Under the pieces are notes generated by a model, which had not been told where the DNA came from, ran no database searches, and worked only from the letters and a program-made list of their open reading frames with translations. Shown here one piece after another: positions 1 to 6,395 of a stretch of 26,199 nt of DNA (the first letter of the stretch is position 1; each line of letters starts with the position of its first letter). The translations under genes and the position numbers were made by a program. The stretch spans positions 1 through 26,199 of the forward strand of contig UQHO01000031.1 in assembly GCA_900540995.1 (NCBI GenBank), in the 5' to 3' direction. This stretch comes from an uncultured Collinsella sp. (GTDB lineage: Bacteria; Actinomycetota; Coriobacteriia; Coriobacteriales; Coriobacteriaceae).

Positions 1-1310
1 CCAATGCCGCGGTGCCGGCGAGCGTGGCTGCTGCTCAGGCCGCCGCGCCTGCAGCATCCGTACCCGCTGCCGCCCAGCAGCCGACGCTTATCTCGGGTGC
101 CCGAGCTGCCGCTCCGGCGGCATCTGCTACCCCCGCTGATACGTCCGCGCGCCAGGGCGGTATGCCTTGGGACCGTGGTGCTGCCGCTCCGGCGGCTCAG
201 CCTGCGCCCCGTTCTGCGTCCGTGTCGGCTTCCAAGTCTGCAGCGTCTGCACCTCAGTCTGCGCCGGCTCCGACGCCTCAGCCCGTTGCGACCCCCGCGC
301 CTGCCACCGCTCCGGCACCTAAGCCCCAGCCCAACACCGCCGCCCAGGTTGCTGCCGCCGGTGCTGCCGAGACGCCCGCGGTCGAGGATGCCGGAGAGCT
401 GCAGCGCAAATGGGCCGAGGTCGTCGAGCGTGTCAAGGCGCGTCAGGCTTCCTACGCAGGGCTTTTGCTCAACGCCCGCGCCACGGCCGACGACGGCTCC
501 AAGCTCACGGTCTCGTTCCCCGCGGGCTCGACCTTTGCCATCAAGATGCTCGGTCGCGCCGATACGCAGTCGGTGGTCCTGCCGACGGTCTGCGCGGTCT
601 TCGGTCGTCGCACCGTCGACTACGTCCTGGATGGAGGTGGCACGCCGGCTCCTCAACATGAGGAGCATTCTCCATCTGCACGGGCTGCGGCATCTGCGGA
701 CCCGCAGCCCGTGTCCTCGGCGGCCCCTGTATCCTCGAGCGCCAGCGCGCCGCAGCAGCAAGCGGCACCGGTAGCGGCATCGACCCCGTCGGCGCCTAAG
801 CCAGCCGCGGCCAAATCGGCTGCTTCGGTCCCCGCGCCCAAGTCTGCCGCTGCGCCTGCGCCCAAGTCATCCGACCTGGGCAAGGCCCCCTGGCTGCGCT
901 CGGACAACCCTGCCGGCGCTCCCGCCACGGGCAAGCTCCCGACTGAGCCTGCGCCCCGCGCGCCCGAGCGCGCGTCCGCTCCCAAGGCTCAGCCGTCCGC
1001 GCAGTCTGCACCGTGGGAATCCGAGCAGGTGCCCTACGACGATGCCATGGTCGCCGGTTTTGCCGCCGATGCAGGCGGGGGCGATCTGCCCCCGTTCGAC
1101 GTGCCGGGTGCGACGCCCGCGCCCAAGCCCGCCGCAACTGCCCCCAAAGAGGGGGACGCTCCTGCAGCTCCCTGGGAGTCCAACCCTGGTGCGGGCAGCC
1201 CCTTCGGCCACCAGGGTGCAGCCCCGAGCATCCCGCAGACCGAGGACGAGGCCAAAGCCCTCATCCGCAGCGTCTTCGGCCAGGCCACCATCTTCAAACC
1301 GGTGGAGTAG
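1..1310 (+). CDS. dnaX: DNA polymerase III subunit gamma/tau, C-terminal part (5' end outside window)
   Basis: The reading frame is open from the left edge (first full codon at position 3) to a TAG at 1308-1310, so the start and the whole AAA+ clamp-loader part lie outside. What is visible is the tau-type tail: an Ala/Pro/Ser-rich linker, a folded module of about 85 residues at 390-650 (starting LQRKWAEVVERVKARQ and containing LTVSFPAG), a second long Ala/Pro/Ser-rich linker, and a short conserved-looking end (ALIRSVFGQATIFKPVE). The folded module matches the domain near the C terminus of Gram-positive DnaX proteins. DnaX organises the clamp loader that places the sliding clamp on DNA at the replication fork. 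The gene lies upstream of ybaB and recR, the classical dnaX-ybaB-recR order, which supports the call. The linkers carry four copies of a PW[D/E/L] motif (see findings). The identity rests on the module and context, because the catalytic domain is not seen. Confidence 0.83.
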   Translation, partial: NAAVPASVAAAQAAAPAASVPAAAQQPTLISGARAAAPAASATPADTSARQGGMPWDRGAAAPAAQPAPRSASVSASKSAASAPQSAPAPTPQPVATPAPATAPAPKPQPNTAAQVAAAGAAETPAVEDAGELQRKWAEVVERVKARQASYAGLLLNARATADDGSKLTVSFPAGSTFAIKMLGRADTQSVVLPTVCAVFGRRTVDYVLDGGGTPAPQHEEHSPSARAAASADPQPVSSAAPVSSSASAPQQQAAPVAASTPSAPKPAAAKSAASVPAPKSAAAPAPKSSDLGKAPWLRSDNPAGAPATGKLPTEPAPRAPERASAPKAQPSAQSAPWESEQVPYDDAMVAGFAADAGGGDLPPFDVPGATPAPKPAATAPKEGDAPAAPWESNPGAGSPFGHQGAAPSIPQTEDEAKALIRSVFGQATIFKPVE

Positions 1311-1323
1311 CTGCGCAGGCGGG

Positions 1324-1329
1324 TATACT
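1324..1329 (+). promoter_or_regulatory. Candidate minus-10 element (GGG-TATACT)
   Basis: TATACT preceded by a GGG run, 35 nt upstream of the ATG at 1365. No TTGACA-like minus-35 is found 16-19 bp upstream. The same GGG plus TAYRAT arrangement recurs before several other genes in the window, which is the main reason to list it. It lies just after the dnaX stop, so it could drive the small gene independently. Confidence 0.4.
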
Positions 1330-1364
1330 GCTCAAGAAGAGAACCCTTTGAACGGAGCGAGCTT

Positions 1365-1625
1365 ATGATGTGGGAATATGTCCGCCTTGAGGACGATACG
1401 CAGGTTTCGTATTCCGAAGTCCGGGAGGACAACACGGTGAAGGTTGTTGTGGAGCGCCCGCGCGATTGGGGTTTTGACACGGCGGAGTGTATCTTGCCGG
1501 CATTCAATTGGGTGTCACACGAGGGCTTTAGCGAAGCGGACCTCAAAGAACTCGATGATTTCGTGCGTAACAATGCCCCGCTCATCCTGCGTTTTGCCTA
1601 CGAAGGCGGCCGAGTCTATGCCTAA
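1365..1625 (+). CDS. Small conserved-looking hypothetical protein (86 aa)
   Basis: Product unknown. The 86-residue protein is acidic, has no membrane segment or signal peptide, and contains alternating polar/hydrophobic stretches that suggest a small alpha/beta cytosolic fold (MWEYVRLEDDTQVSYSEV early, FSEADLKELDDFVRNNAP late). A GGAG at 1354-1357 lies 7 nt before the ATG at 1365; the next in-frame ATG at 1368 is an equally possible start. It begins 54 bp after dnaX in the same direction and may be co-transcribed with it or use the minus-10-like TATACT at 1324-1329. The gene is followed immediately by a convergent gene on the other strand. I recognise no family and infer no function. Confidence 0.7.
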   Translation: MMWEYVRLEDDTQVSYSEVREDNTVKVVVERPRDWGFDTAECILPAFNWVSHEGFSEADLKELDDFVRNNAPLILRFAYEGGRVYA

Positions 1626-1654
1626 TGCCTAGTCTGTTTCGACTTGGCCATATA

Positions 1655-2122
1655 TCACTTTCTTTTGTCCGGGCGCATCTGTATTTCGGACATGTGCAGC
1701 GTGGTGCCGCGTATATCGCATTCGAGCAGACAAGTGCGTGACGGTCGGCCTAGGGTGCTGAGGTCGACACGATACGTCGCGCGGCTGTCCGTGTACTCGA
1801 CTTGCTCGGCGTCGAGGGTTGCTCCGATTGTCAAGAAAGCGCCTGGTTCGGCACCGACAATCTTGGAGTCCTTTATCTTGACCTTGAGCTCTTGGTAAAG
1901 GGACGGGCTGTTGTAGTAAACGGTCCGGGTCCCGTCGGTGCACTCATCGGTCGCTTCCCATTTGACGACGGGCTGGTCCGAGCTGGCTATCAGCAGTTCT
2001 GCTCCAAAGGCTATAGCATGGGTGATGACAACCAGTAATGCCCAGCCGACAAAGAGATAGAGAACCACATATGCAACGGGGTGTTTTGAGCGGATGTTTT
2101 GGAGCGCGTCGGGGGCATTCAT
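1655..2122 (-). CDS. Hypothetical single-pass membrane protein (155 aa)
   Basis: Read on the reverse strand, with a strong Shine-Dalgarno (GGAGGT) 6 nt before the ATG at 2122 and a TATAAT box 35 nt upstream of it. Residues about 17-44 form one hydrophobic helix (YVVLYLFVGWALLVVITHAI). The remaining 110 residues are polar, beta-rich and contain three cysteines, and the C terminus is basic (MRPDKRK). The likely topology is an N-terminal anchor with an exported or cytoplasmic beta domain; the sequence does not decide which. It sits backwards between dnaX and ybaB, two genes normally kept together, and its region is less GC-rich than its neighbours, so it may be an insertion. No family is recognised. 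Confidence 0.72.
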   Translation of the reverse strand: MNAPDALQNIRSKHPVAYVVLYLFVGWALLVVITHAIAFGAELLIASSDQPVVKWEATDECTDGTRTVYYNSPSLYQELKVKIKDSKIVGAEPGAFLTIGATLDAEQVEYTDSRATYRVDLSTLGRPSRTCLLECDIRGTTLHMSEIQMRPDKRK

Positions 2123-2157
2123 GGGGGCACCTCCAAATTGCTGTCTGTGACAATCAA

Positions 2158-2166
2158 ATTATACCC
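2158..2166 (-). promoter_or_regulatory. Candidate promoter minus-10 (GGG-TATAAT) for the reverse membrane-protein gene
   Basis: On the reverse strand a perfect TATAAT (plus-strand 2158-2163) is directly preceded by GGG (2164-2166), 35 nt upstream of the start codon at 2122. The hexamer 17 bp further upstream is not TTGACA-like. It is one of the best minus-10 hexamers in the window and fits the recurring GGG plus TAYRAT pattern. Confidence 0.55.
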
Positions 2167-2463
2167 TGCCATCATGAGCGCCGCCTCGAGCAGCGGTTCG
2201 GCATTTTGTTATCTAGCTGGATGCAGAAAATGTCGGATTCCGGCTCTACAAGATTTAGCTTTCAATATTATGCAGATGCGAATTATTCAACTTCGCATAA
2301 TCTTTGGGTGCGGTTTGCACTCCAGGACATGTATATCGACTGAGGTAGCGTGTCCGCCCCGCTTGCTTGCCCCGCGCCGTGGTACGATTTTTGAGTTTGA
2401 AAGTCCTGCCGCGCTCCGGCTGCCCTTGCAGCTCGGCGTGCGGCCGCACGTAAAGGAGCCATC
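2167..2463. other. Intergenic region upstream of ybaB
   Basis: About 340 bp separate the two divergent starts (2123-2463); no gene is supported. The left half is AT-rich and carries a 7-bp inverted repeat (2276-2282 with 2292-2298). The right half is GC-rich and contains a minus-10-like TACGAT after GG (2383-2388) and a perfect 14-bp palindrome, CGTGCGGCCGCACG (2437-2450), abutting the ybaB ribosome binding site. Short open frames here lack ribosome binding sites and were not accepted. Confidence 0.5.
2383..2388 (+). promoter_or_regulatory. Candidate minus-10 (GG-TACGAT) for ybaB-recR
   Basis: TACGAT preceded by GTGG, 75 nt upstream of the ybaB start. A TTGCTT at 2364-2369 is only 13 bp away, too close for a standard minus-35. 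If used, the transcript would include the 14-bp palindrome at 2437-2450 in its 5' leader. Confidence 0.35.
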
Positions 2464-2784
2464 ATGGCCGGTATGAACATGCAGCAGATGATGAAGCAGG
2501 CTCGCAAGATGCAGGAGCAGCTTGCCGCCGCGCAGGAGAACCTCAAGTCCCAGACCGTCGACGCCTCTGCCGGCGGCGGTATGGTCAAGGTGACCGTTAA
2601 CGGCGAGATGGAGCTCGTCAACCTTACCATCGACCCCGATGCCCTCGATCCCGAGGACGTCGATATGCTGCAGGACATGATCATGGCTGCCGTCAACGAG
2701 GCCGTCCGCGGCGTCAACGAGCTCGCCAACAAGCAGATGGGCGCCATCACCGGCGGCCTCAACATCCCGGGCATGCCGTTCTAA
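2464..2784 (+). CDS. ybaB: YbaB/EbfC family nucleoid-associated protein
   Basis: A 106-residue protein of typical family length. It begins with a Met/Gln/Lys-rich helix (MNMQQMMKQARKMQEQLAAA), followed by the conserved beta core around VKVTVNGEMELVNLTIDP and a C-terminal helix ending near the Gly-rich GAITGGLNIPGMPF, all hallmarks of YbaB/EbfC. These small dimers bind DNA and affect nucleoid structure and recombination. AAAGGAG at 2452-2458 lies 5 nt before the ATG. The gene directly precedes recR, with which it is almost always paired, and is probably co-transcribed with it (13 nt between them). Confidence 0.95.
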   Translation: MAGMNMQQMMKQARKMQEQLAAAQENLKSQTVDASAGGGMVKVTVNGEMELVNLTIDPDALDPEDVDMLQDMIMAAVNEAVRGVNELANKQMGAITGGLNIPGMPF

Positions 2785-2797
2785 GACACGCATATAT

Positions 2798-3394
2798 ATG
2801 AGTGCGAATCACAGTCTGCAAAAACTGCTCGATGAGCTGGGCCGCCTGCCGGGCATTGGTCCCAAGTCAGCTCAGCGCATCGCCTATTACCTGTTGGAGG
2901 CTGACGCCGAGGAGGCGCGCCGCCTGGCCGAGGCCATCCTGGAGGTTAAGCAGGAGGTTCACTTTTGCAGCCGCTGCTTTAACTACGCCACGGCCGACGA
3001 GTGCTCCATCTGCCAGGATTCGATGCGCGACACCACTCGCATTTGCGTGGTGGGCGAGCCGCGCGACGTCCAGGCGATCGAGCGCACGGGCAGCTACCAC
3101 GGTCTCTACCACGTATTGGGCGGCGTGATCAGCCCCATGGACAAGATTGGCCCCGAGCAGCTGCACATTCGCGAGCTGCTGGCACGCTTGGGTCACGAGG
3201 ACATCCACGAGGTCATCATCGCCACCAACCCCAACATCGAGGGCGAGACCACGGCGAGCTACCTGGCCCGCACTATCAAGCCACTGGGCGTTGAGGTGTC
3301 GCGTCTGGCGAGCGGCCTGCCCGTGGGCGGCGACCTGGAGTATGCCGACGAGCTTACGCTCGGGCGCGCCATCGAGGCCCGTCGCACGATTTAG
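2798..3394 (+). CDS. recR: Recombination mediator protein RecR
   Basis: 198 residues, the normal RecR length. In order: an N-terminal helix-hairpin-helix (LGRLPGIGPKSAQRIAYYLL, about residues 11-30), a C4 zinc finger (CSRCFNYATADECSIC, Cys57, Cys60, Cys69, Cys72), and a Toprim domain with ICVVGEPRDV and IIATNPNIEGETTASYLA, ending in the Walker-B-like C-terminal region (SGLPVGGDLEYADELTLGRA). RecR works with RecO (and RecF) to load RecA on SSB-coated gaps. It starts 13 nt after ybaB without a clear ribosome binding site of its own, suggesting translational coupling. A weak hairpin (3432-3461) follows but has no good T-run on this strand. Confidence 0.96.
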   Translation: MSANHSLQKLLDELGRLPGIGPKSAQRIAYYLLEADAEEARRLAEAILEVKQEVHFCSRCFNYATADECSICQDSMRDTTRICVVGEPRDVQAIERTGSYHGLYHVLGGVISPMDKIGPEQLHIRELLARLGHEDIHEVIIATNPNIEGETTASYLARTIKPLGVEVSRLASGLPVGGDLEYADELTLGRAIEARRTI

Positions 3395-3431
3395 GTGGCG
3401 AGCCTGCTCCTGCCGTATGTTTTCCTCGCGA

Positions 3432-3461
3432 CGCACGGGGTAGTCATAATTTTCCCGTGCG
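3432..3461. other. Inverted repeat downstream of recR (possible weak terminator)
   Basis: Eight-bp perfect arms, CGCACGGG (3432-3439) and CCCGTGCG (3454-3461), with a 14-nt AT-rich loop, 37 bp after the recR stop. No T-run follows on the plus strand, so a terminator role is uncertain. An operator or 3'-end stabiliser is possible. Confidence 0.4.
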
Positions 3462-3469
3462 ACTGTAAG

Positions 3470-3485
3470 TTTGTTGTGCAACAAA
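3470..3485. promoter_or_regulatory. Operator-like palindrome 1 (GTTGTGCAAC core)
   Basis: TTTGTTG-TG-CAACAAA has perfect 7-bp arms around a TG centre. Its 10-bp core GTTGTGCAAC (3473-3482) differs by one base from GTTGCGCAAC at 3546-3555. The two centres are about 73 bp apart, close to seven helical turns. It lies 155-170 bp upstream of the kinase/FHA operon start. Confidence 0.5.
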
Positions 3486-3545
3486 GATGCTTTGTATCCG
3501 CTTATCGCATGGATGCTTCCACTCGCATCCTTAATTTGCCCATTC

Positions 3546-3575
3546 GTTGCGCAACCTTTTGGGTTCGCTGATACA
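3546..3575 (+). promoter_or_regulatory. Operator-like palindrome 2 overlapping a candidate promoter
   Basis: GTTGCGCAAC (3546-3555) is a perfect 10-bp palindrome. It contains a minus-35-like TTGCGC (3547-3552), and a weak minus-10-like GATACA (3570-3575) lies 17 bp further on. A regulator bound here would block that promoter. The promoter hexamers are poor, so this call rests mainly on spacing and the repeated palindrome. Confidence 0.4.
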
Positions 3576-3599
3576 CTCAAATATGGATTCGAATGAATG

Positions 3600-3624
3600 C
3601 GCCGCTCCCGAGCGGCGTGTTTTT
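3600..3624 (+). terminator. Terminator-like hairpin in the leader of the kinase/FHA operon
   Basis: CGCCGCT (3600-3606), a CCCG loop, and AGCGGCG (3611-3617) form a 7-bp stem, followed by a T-run at 3620-3624. The T-run ends only 3 nt before the GGAGGAG ribosome binding site (3628-3634) of the next gene. No promoter can fit between them, so transcripts of that gene must include or read through this hairpin. It could be an attenuator, or a recR terminator with substantial read-through. Confidence 0.6.
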
Positions 3625-3639
3625 GTTGGAGGAGAACGC

Positions 3640-4551
3640 ATGCGGCCCGGTGGCACTCAGACAAAGCGCGGCGCCGCGGTGCGCATGCGACGCCGACTGG
3701 GCTTAGCGCCGCGGGCGTACGCACTGCTGTCTTGCTCGCTGGTGCTGGTCATAGCTGGCGTTTCTGCCTATGGCATGACCGTGCCGTCCATGATACAGGC
3801 ACATGCCGCACGCGAGACCCATGTGGGAAGCAAGGCAAAAGGTGACCTGGGAACTACAACCGGATATGCCTGGGCGAGCGTGGTCGCGCACGTTGTGTTT
3901 GGTGTTGACGGCGCAGATGGCGCCGAGGCTCCGGAGAACGAGGTTACGCTGCCAAACGGCAAGACAATCGTGCTCACCAACACCAAGATCATCAATCGTC
4001 TTTCCAATAACAGCGTTTCGTCCGTTGTGAACAAGGCCGAGCAGCAAAAGGGACAGGATACGCAGCAGTCGGGGAAGCCCGGCGGCTCGGATGCCTCTAG
4101 CTCCGGCTCCAGCTCGGATTCGGCGAGCGCGGGCGGTGGGTCCGGGTCGGACTCCTCTGCCGGCGGGTCTGGGAGCGGCGGCTCGACAGGCGGCAACGCT
4201 GGTAACGACGCGAGCTCTGACGGACTCTCGGCAGCTGAGGAGGAGAGCATCCACAGCTGGCTCGTGACCAAGTACAACATGCTCGACGGCTACGTTTCTC
4301 GCGCCAATGAAGTGGTCTCGACCTATAACTCTACAGGGGATCCCAGACCGTGCGACAGCTTGGTCGGGGAGATGTTTGTCATCCGCGCCGAGTTTGGTCG
4401 CCAGACATTTTCGCCCAAGTCAAAGTGGTATCAGCAGTACGCCAATCTGTGGGGTTGCTATACCAACCTGTGCCAATGGGTCGGGCATTACGGCGATGAC
4501 GATGTCGCGCTCAGTAACTTCAACAACAATGTGGCGGCGCTTGCCCTATGA
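3640..4551 (+). CDS. Membrane-anchored Ser/Gly-rich protein of a Ser/Thr-kinase operon
   Basis: Unrecognised family, 304 residues. A basic N terminus (RMRRR) precedes one transmembrane helix (about residues 26-46). A region of about 90 residues follows, then a low-complexity Ser/Gly/Asp linker (about 145-200) and a C-terminal domain of about 100 residues rich in Trp, Tyr and Asn with three Cys (starting SIHSWLVTKYNMLDGYVSRA). The layout suggests a cytoplasmic tail, a membrane anchor and an outward-facing domain on a flexible stalk. The start at 3640 is chosen for GGAGGAG at 3628-3634, 5 nt upstream; a longer in-frame reading exists but lacks a ribosome binding site. Its stop overlaps the kinase start (ATGA), so the two are translationally coupled. 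Because the kinase has no obvious sensor domain, this protein may supply one; that is inference. Confidence 0.75.
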   Translation: MRPGGTQTKRGAAVRMRRRLGLAPRAYALLSCSLVLVIAGVSAYGMTVPSMIQAHAARETHVGSKAKGDLGTTTGYAWASVVAHVVFGVDGADGAEAPENEVTLPNGKTIVLTNTKIINRLSNNSVSSVVNKAEQQKGQDTQQSGKPGGSDASSSGSSSDSASAGGGSGSDSSAGGSGSGGSTGGNAGNDASSDGLSAAEEESIHSWLVTKYNMLDGYVSRANEVVSTYNSTGDPRPCDSLVGEMFVIRAEFGRQTFSPKSKWYQQYANLWGCYTNLCQWVGHYGDDDVALSNFNNNVAALAL

Positions 4552-6392
4552 TGACCGATCTTGCACCCACTGCAGCCCAATCGCTCGGCTGCGATCCCAT
4601 GGTTGGCCTGCGTCTGGCGCGCGTCGACGGATTTGAGCCCGCTGTCGCGCTCGGCCAGGACGAGCTGCCTGCCTATATGCGTCGCTTTTCCATGCTCTTT
4701 GCCGATGACACTACCATGCGCCGTGGCGGTATCGGCCGCGTGACGCGCGCCGTCAACGCCCAGGGCGAGGCCGTGGCGCTCAAGCAGCTCATTTTGCCGA
4801 CGCGCGATGAGTTTGACGACGATGCTGCTCACGAGGCGCTGGTCGCCAAGTTTAAAGCGGCGTTTCGCGAGGAATACGAATGCCACCGCGCCCTTTCGGG
4901 CCTTAAGGGCTTTCCCCGCCTCTATGGATGGGGCGAAGTCGATGGTGTGCCCGCGATTGTTATGGAATGGGTCGAGGGCGAGACGCTCGCCCGTCTGCGC
5001 TCACGACTCGCCGTAGACGATGCCGGGCGCTTGTCGCCGCTTGTGGCGGCGCGCCTGGGCCGCGATCTGTTCGATCTTCTGTGCCGCATGAACCTGGTGG
5101 GCGAGGGCTTTGTCCATCGCGATATCTCGCCCGCGAACATTATGGTGCGAACGGCGCGTCTGCCGCTCGACCAACAACTCGCCGAGGGCAGCTTCGACCT
5201 GTGCTTGATCGACTTTGGCTCGTCGTTGGCGCTCGAGCCCGCATCGGCCGTGGCGGGAGCCGGCGGCAAAGCGTCCTTTACCGAGCGCTATGCCACGCTG
5301 CGCCGCGCGACGGTTGCCTACGCTCCGCCCGAGATGCTTAGCGACGATATCGTTGACCTGCGCGTTTTGCGTATGTCGCCGGCAATCGACGTGTATGCGG
5401 CGGCGAGCACGGTCTACGAGCTCATTGCCGGCGTCGCGCCGTACGAGGCGACGCCGAGTGCTTCGGGCACCTCGGGTTCGCGCAAGAAGACGCGTGACAT
5501 CGCCAGTCCCTATCGTCTTAAGATGGACGCTCCGCCCGATTATCCCGTCGGCGCCCACGCGCCTGGATGCGACTTGACCCAGCTCCTTCGTCGCGAGCCC
5601 GATGTGGCGCTCGCCGCGGCCGAGCAGGCCCAGCAGCTGGGGCTCGAGCCGGATTCCGAGGAGCTGCGCGATGCGTTGGCGTTTGTCGACGCCCAGCTGT
5701 TCGATGTGGTGATGGCCTGTCTGTCCAGCCATCAAAAAGATCGTCCCGAGCCGGCGGCGGTCGAGGCGGCGTTCTCGGCGTTTTGTGACCACTATGCGCA
5801 AAATGTCGGTCGTTCGCTCCGCGGCGAGCCGCTCACGCCGTGCCCCATGGATGCGTCCGGCCGTGCCGTGCGCCGCGCGGCGATGATCGGCGCGACAGTC
5901 GTCTGCGGCGTGGTTTGGACTGCGGTCGTGGTGTCGGCTGCGCTGCTGGCGACGGGCGCCCGTATGACGCTGAGTTTGGGGCCGCTTGTGTGGTCCGGGC
6001 CGCTGCCGGGTATCATTGCCGCACTGGCATTGGCGCTGCCGGGCGTGGCGGGTGTTGTCGCGGGGGCTCTCGCGCGCGATCGCCGTTCGGGATTCCTGCA
6101 GGGCGTGCTTGCGCTTTCTGCCTGTGAAGTTCCGGTGCTGGTCGCGGCGGCGTGTACCGTGTTTTCCCAGCGCGCCGTGATGAGCGGTCTCGTTGCCGCC
6201 CTGATTGCAACCTATGCGCTGACGTGGTTTTTGCTGGCGACTGGTTTTGCCTTTGAGCTGCCTGCTTTGGCACCGCGACGCACAAAAGGCCAGATGGCAA
6301 CACCGCTTGCCGGTGGAGCCGCAGCCGCCCGCGTCTTCGGCGGACCCGTCGATGCATCGTCCGACTCTATTTCTACGACTAAGGAGGCCTAG
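4548..6392 (+). CDS. Eukaryotic-type serine/threonine protein kinase with C-terminal membrane helices
   Basis: 614 residues. The kinase domain shows a glycine-rich segment (GGIGRV, about residues 60-65), the VALKQL lysine (Lys79), the catalytic loop HRDISPAN (His190-Asn197), DFG (222-224) and an APE-like APPEML. The usual Lys after HRD is Ser here, a known variant in bacterial kinases (HRD-x-SPxN) and not proof of inactivity. After a less conserved helical region, about four hydrophobic helices (about residues 444-570) anchor the C terminus, and no PASTA or other extracellular sensor is visible. The start is the first ATG of the ATGATGA overlap with the preceding gene; the second ATG (4551) is equally possible. 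A close downstream FHA protein fits a phospho-Thr signalling unit. No partner phosphatase is seen in the window. Confidence 0.88.
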   Translation: MMTDLAPTAAQSLGCDPMVGLRLARVDGFEPAVALGQDELPAYMRRFSMLFADDTTMRRGGIGRVTRAVNAQGEAVALKQLILPTRDEFDDDAAHEALVAKFKAAFREEYECHRALSGLKGFPRLYGWGEVDGVPAIVMEWVEGETLARLRSRLAVDDAGRLSPLVAARLGRDLFDLLCRMNLVGEGFVHRDISPANIMVRTARLPLDQQLAEGSFDLCLIDFGSSLALEPASAVAGAGGKASFTERYATLRRATVAYAPPEMLSDDIVDLRVLRMSPAIDVYAAASTVYELIAGVAPYEATPSASGTSGSRKKTRDIASPYRLKMDAPPDYPVGAHAPGCDLTQLLRREPDVALAAAEQAQQLGLEPDSEELRDALAFVDAQLFDVVMACLSSHQKDRPEPAAVEAAFSAFCDHYAQNVGRSLRGEPLTPCPMDASGRAVRRAAMIGATVVCGVVWTAVVVSAALLATGARMTLSLGPLVWSGPLPGIIAALALALPGVAGVVAGALARDRRSGFLQGVLALSACEVPVLVAAACTVFSQRAVMSGLVAALIATYALTWFLLATGFAFELPALAPRRTKGQMATPLAGGAAAARVFGGPVDASSDSISTTKEA

Positions 6393-6395
6393 GTC

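Noticed and set aside
2255..2793. Reverse-strand frames across ybaB and its upstream region
   Set aside because: Shadows of ybaB and non-coding DNA; no start signals or domains.
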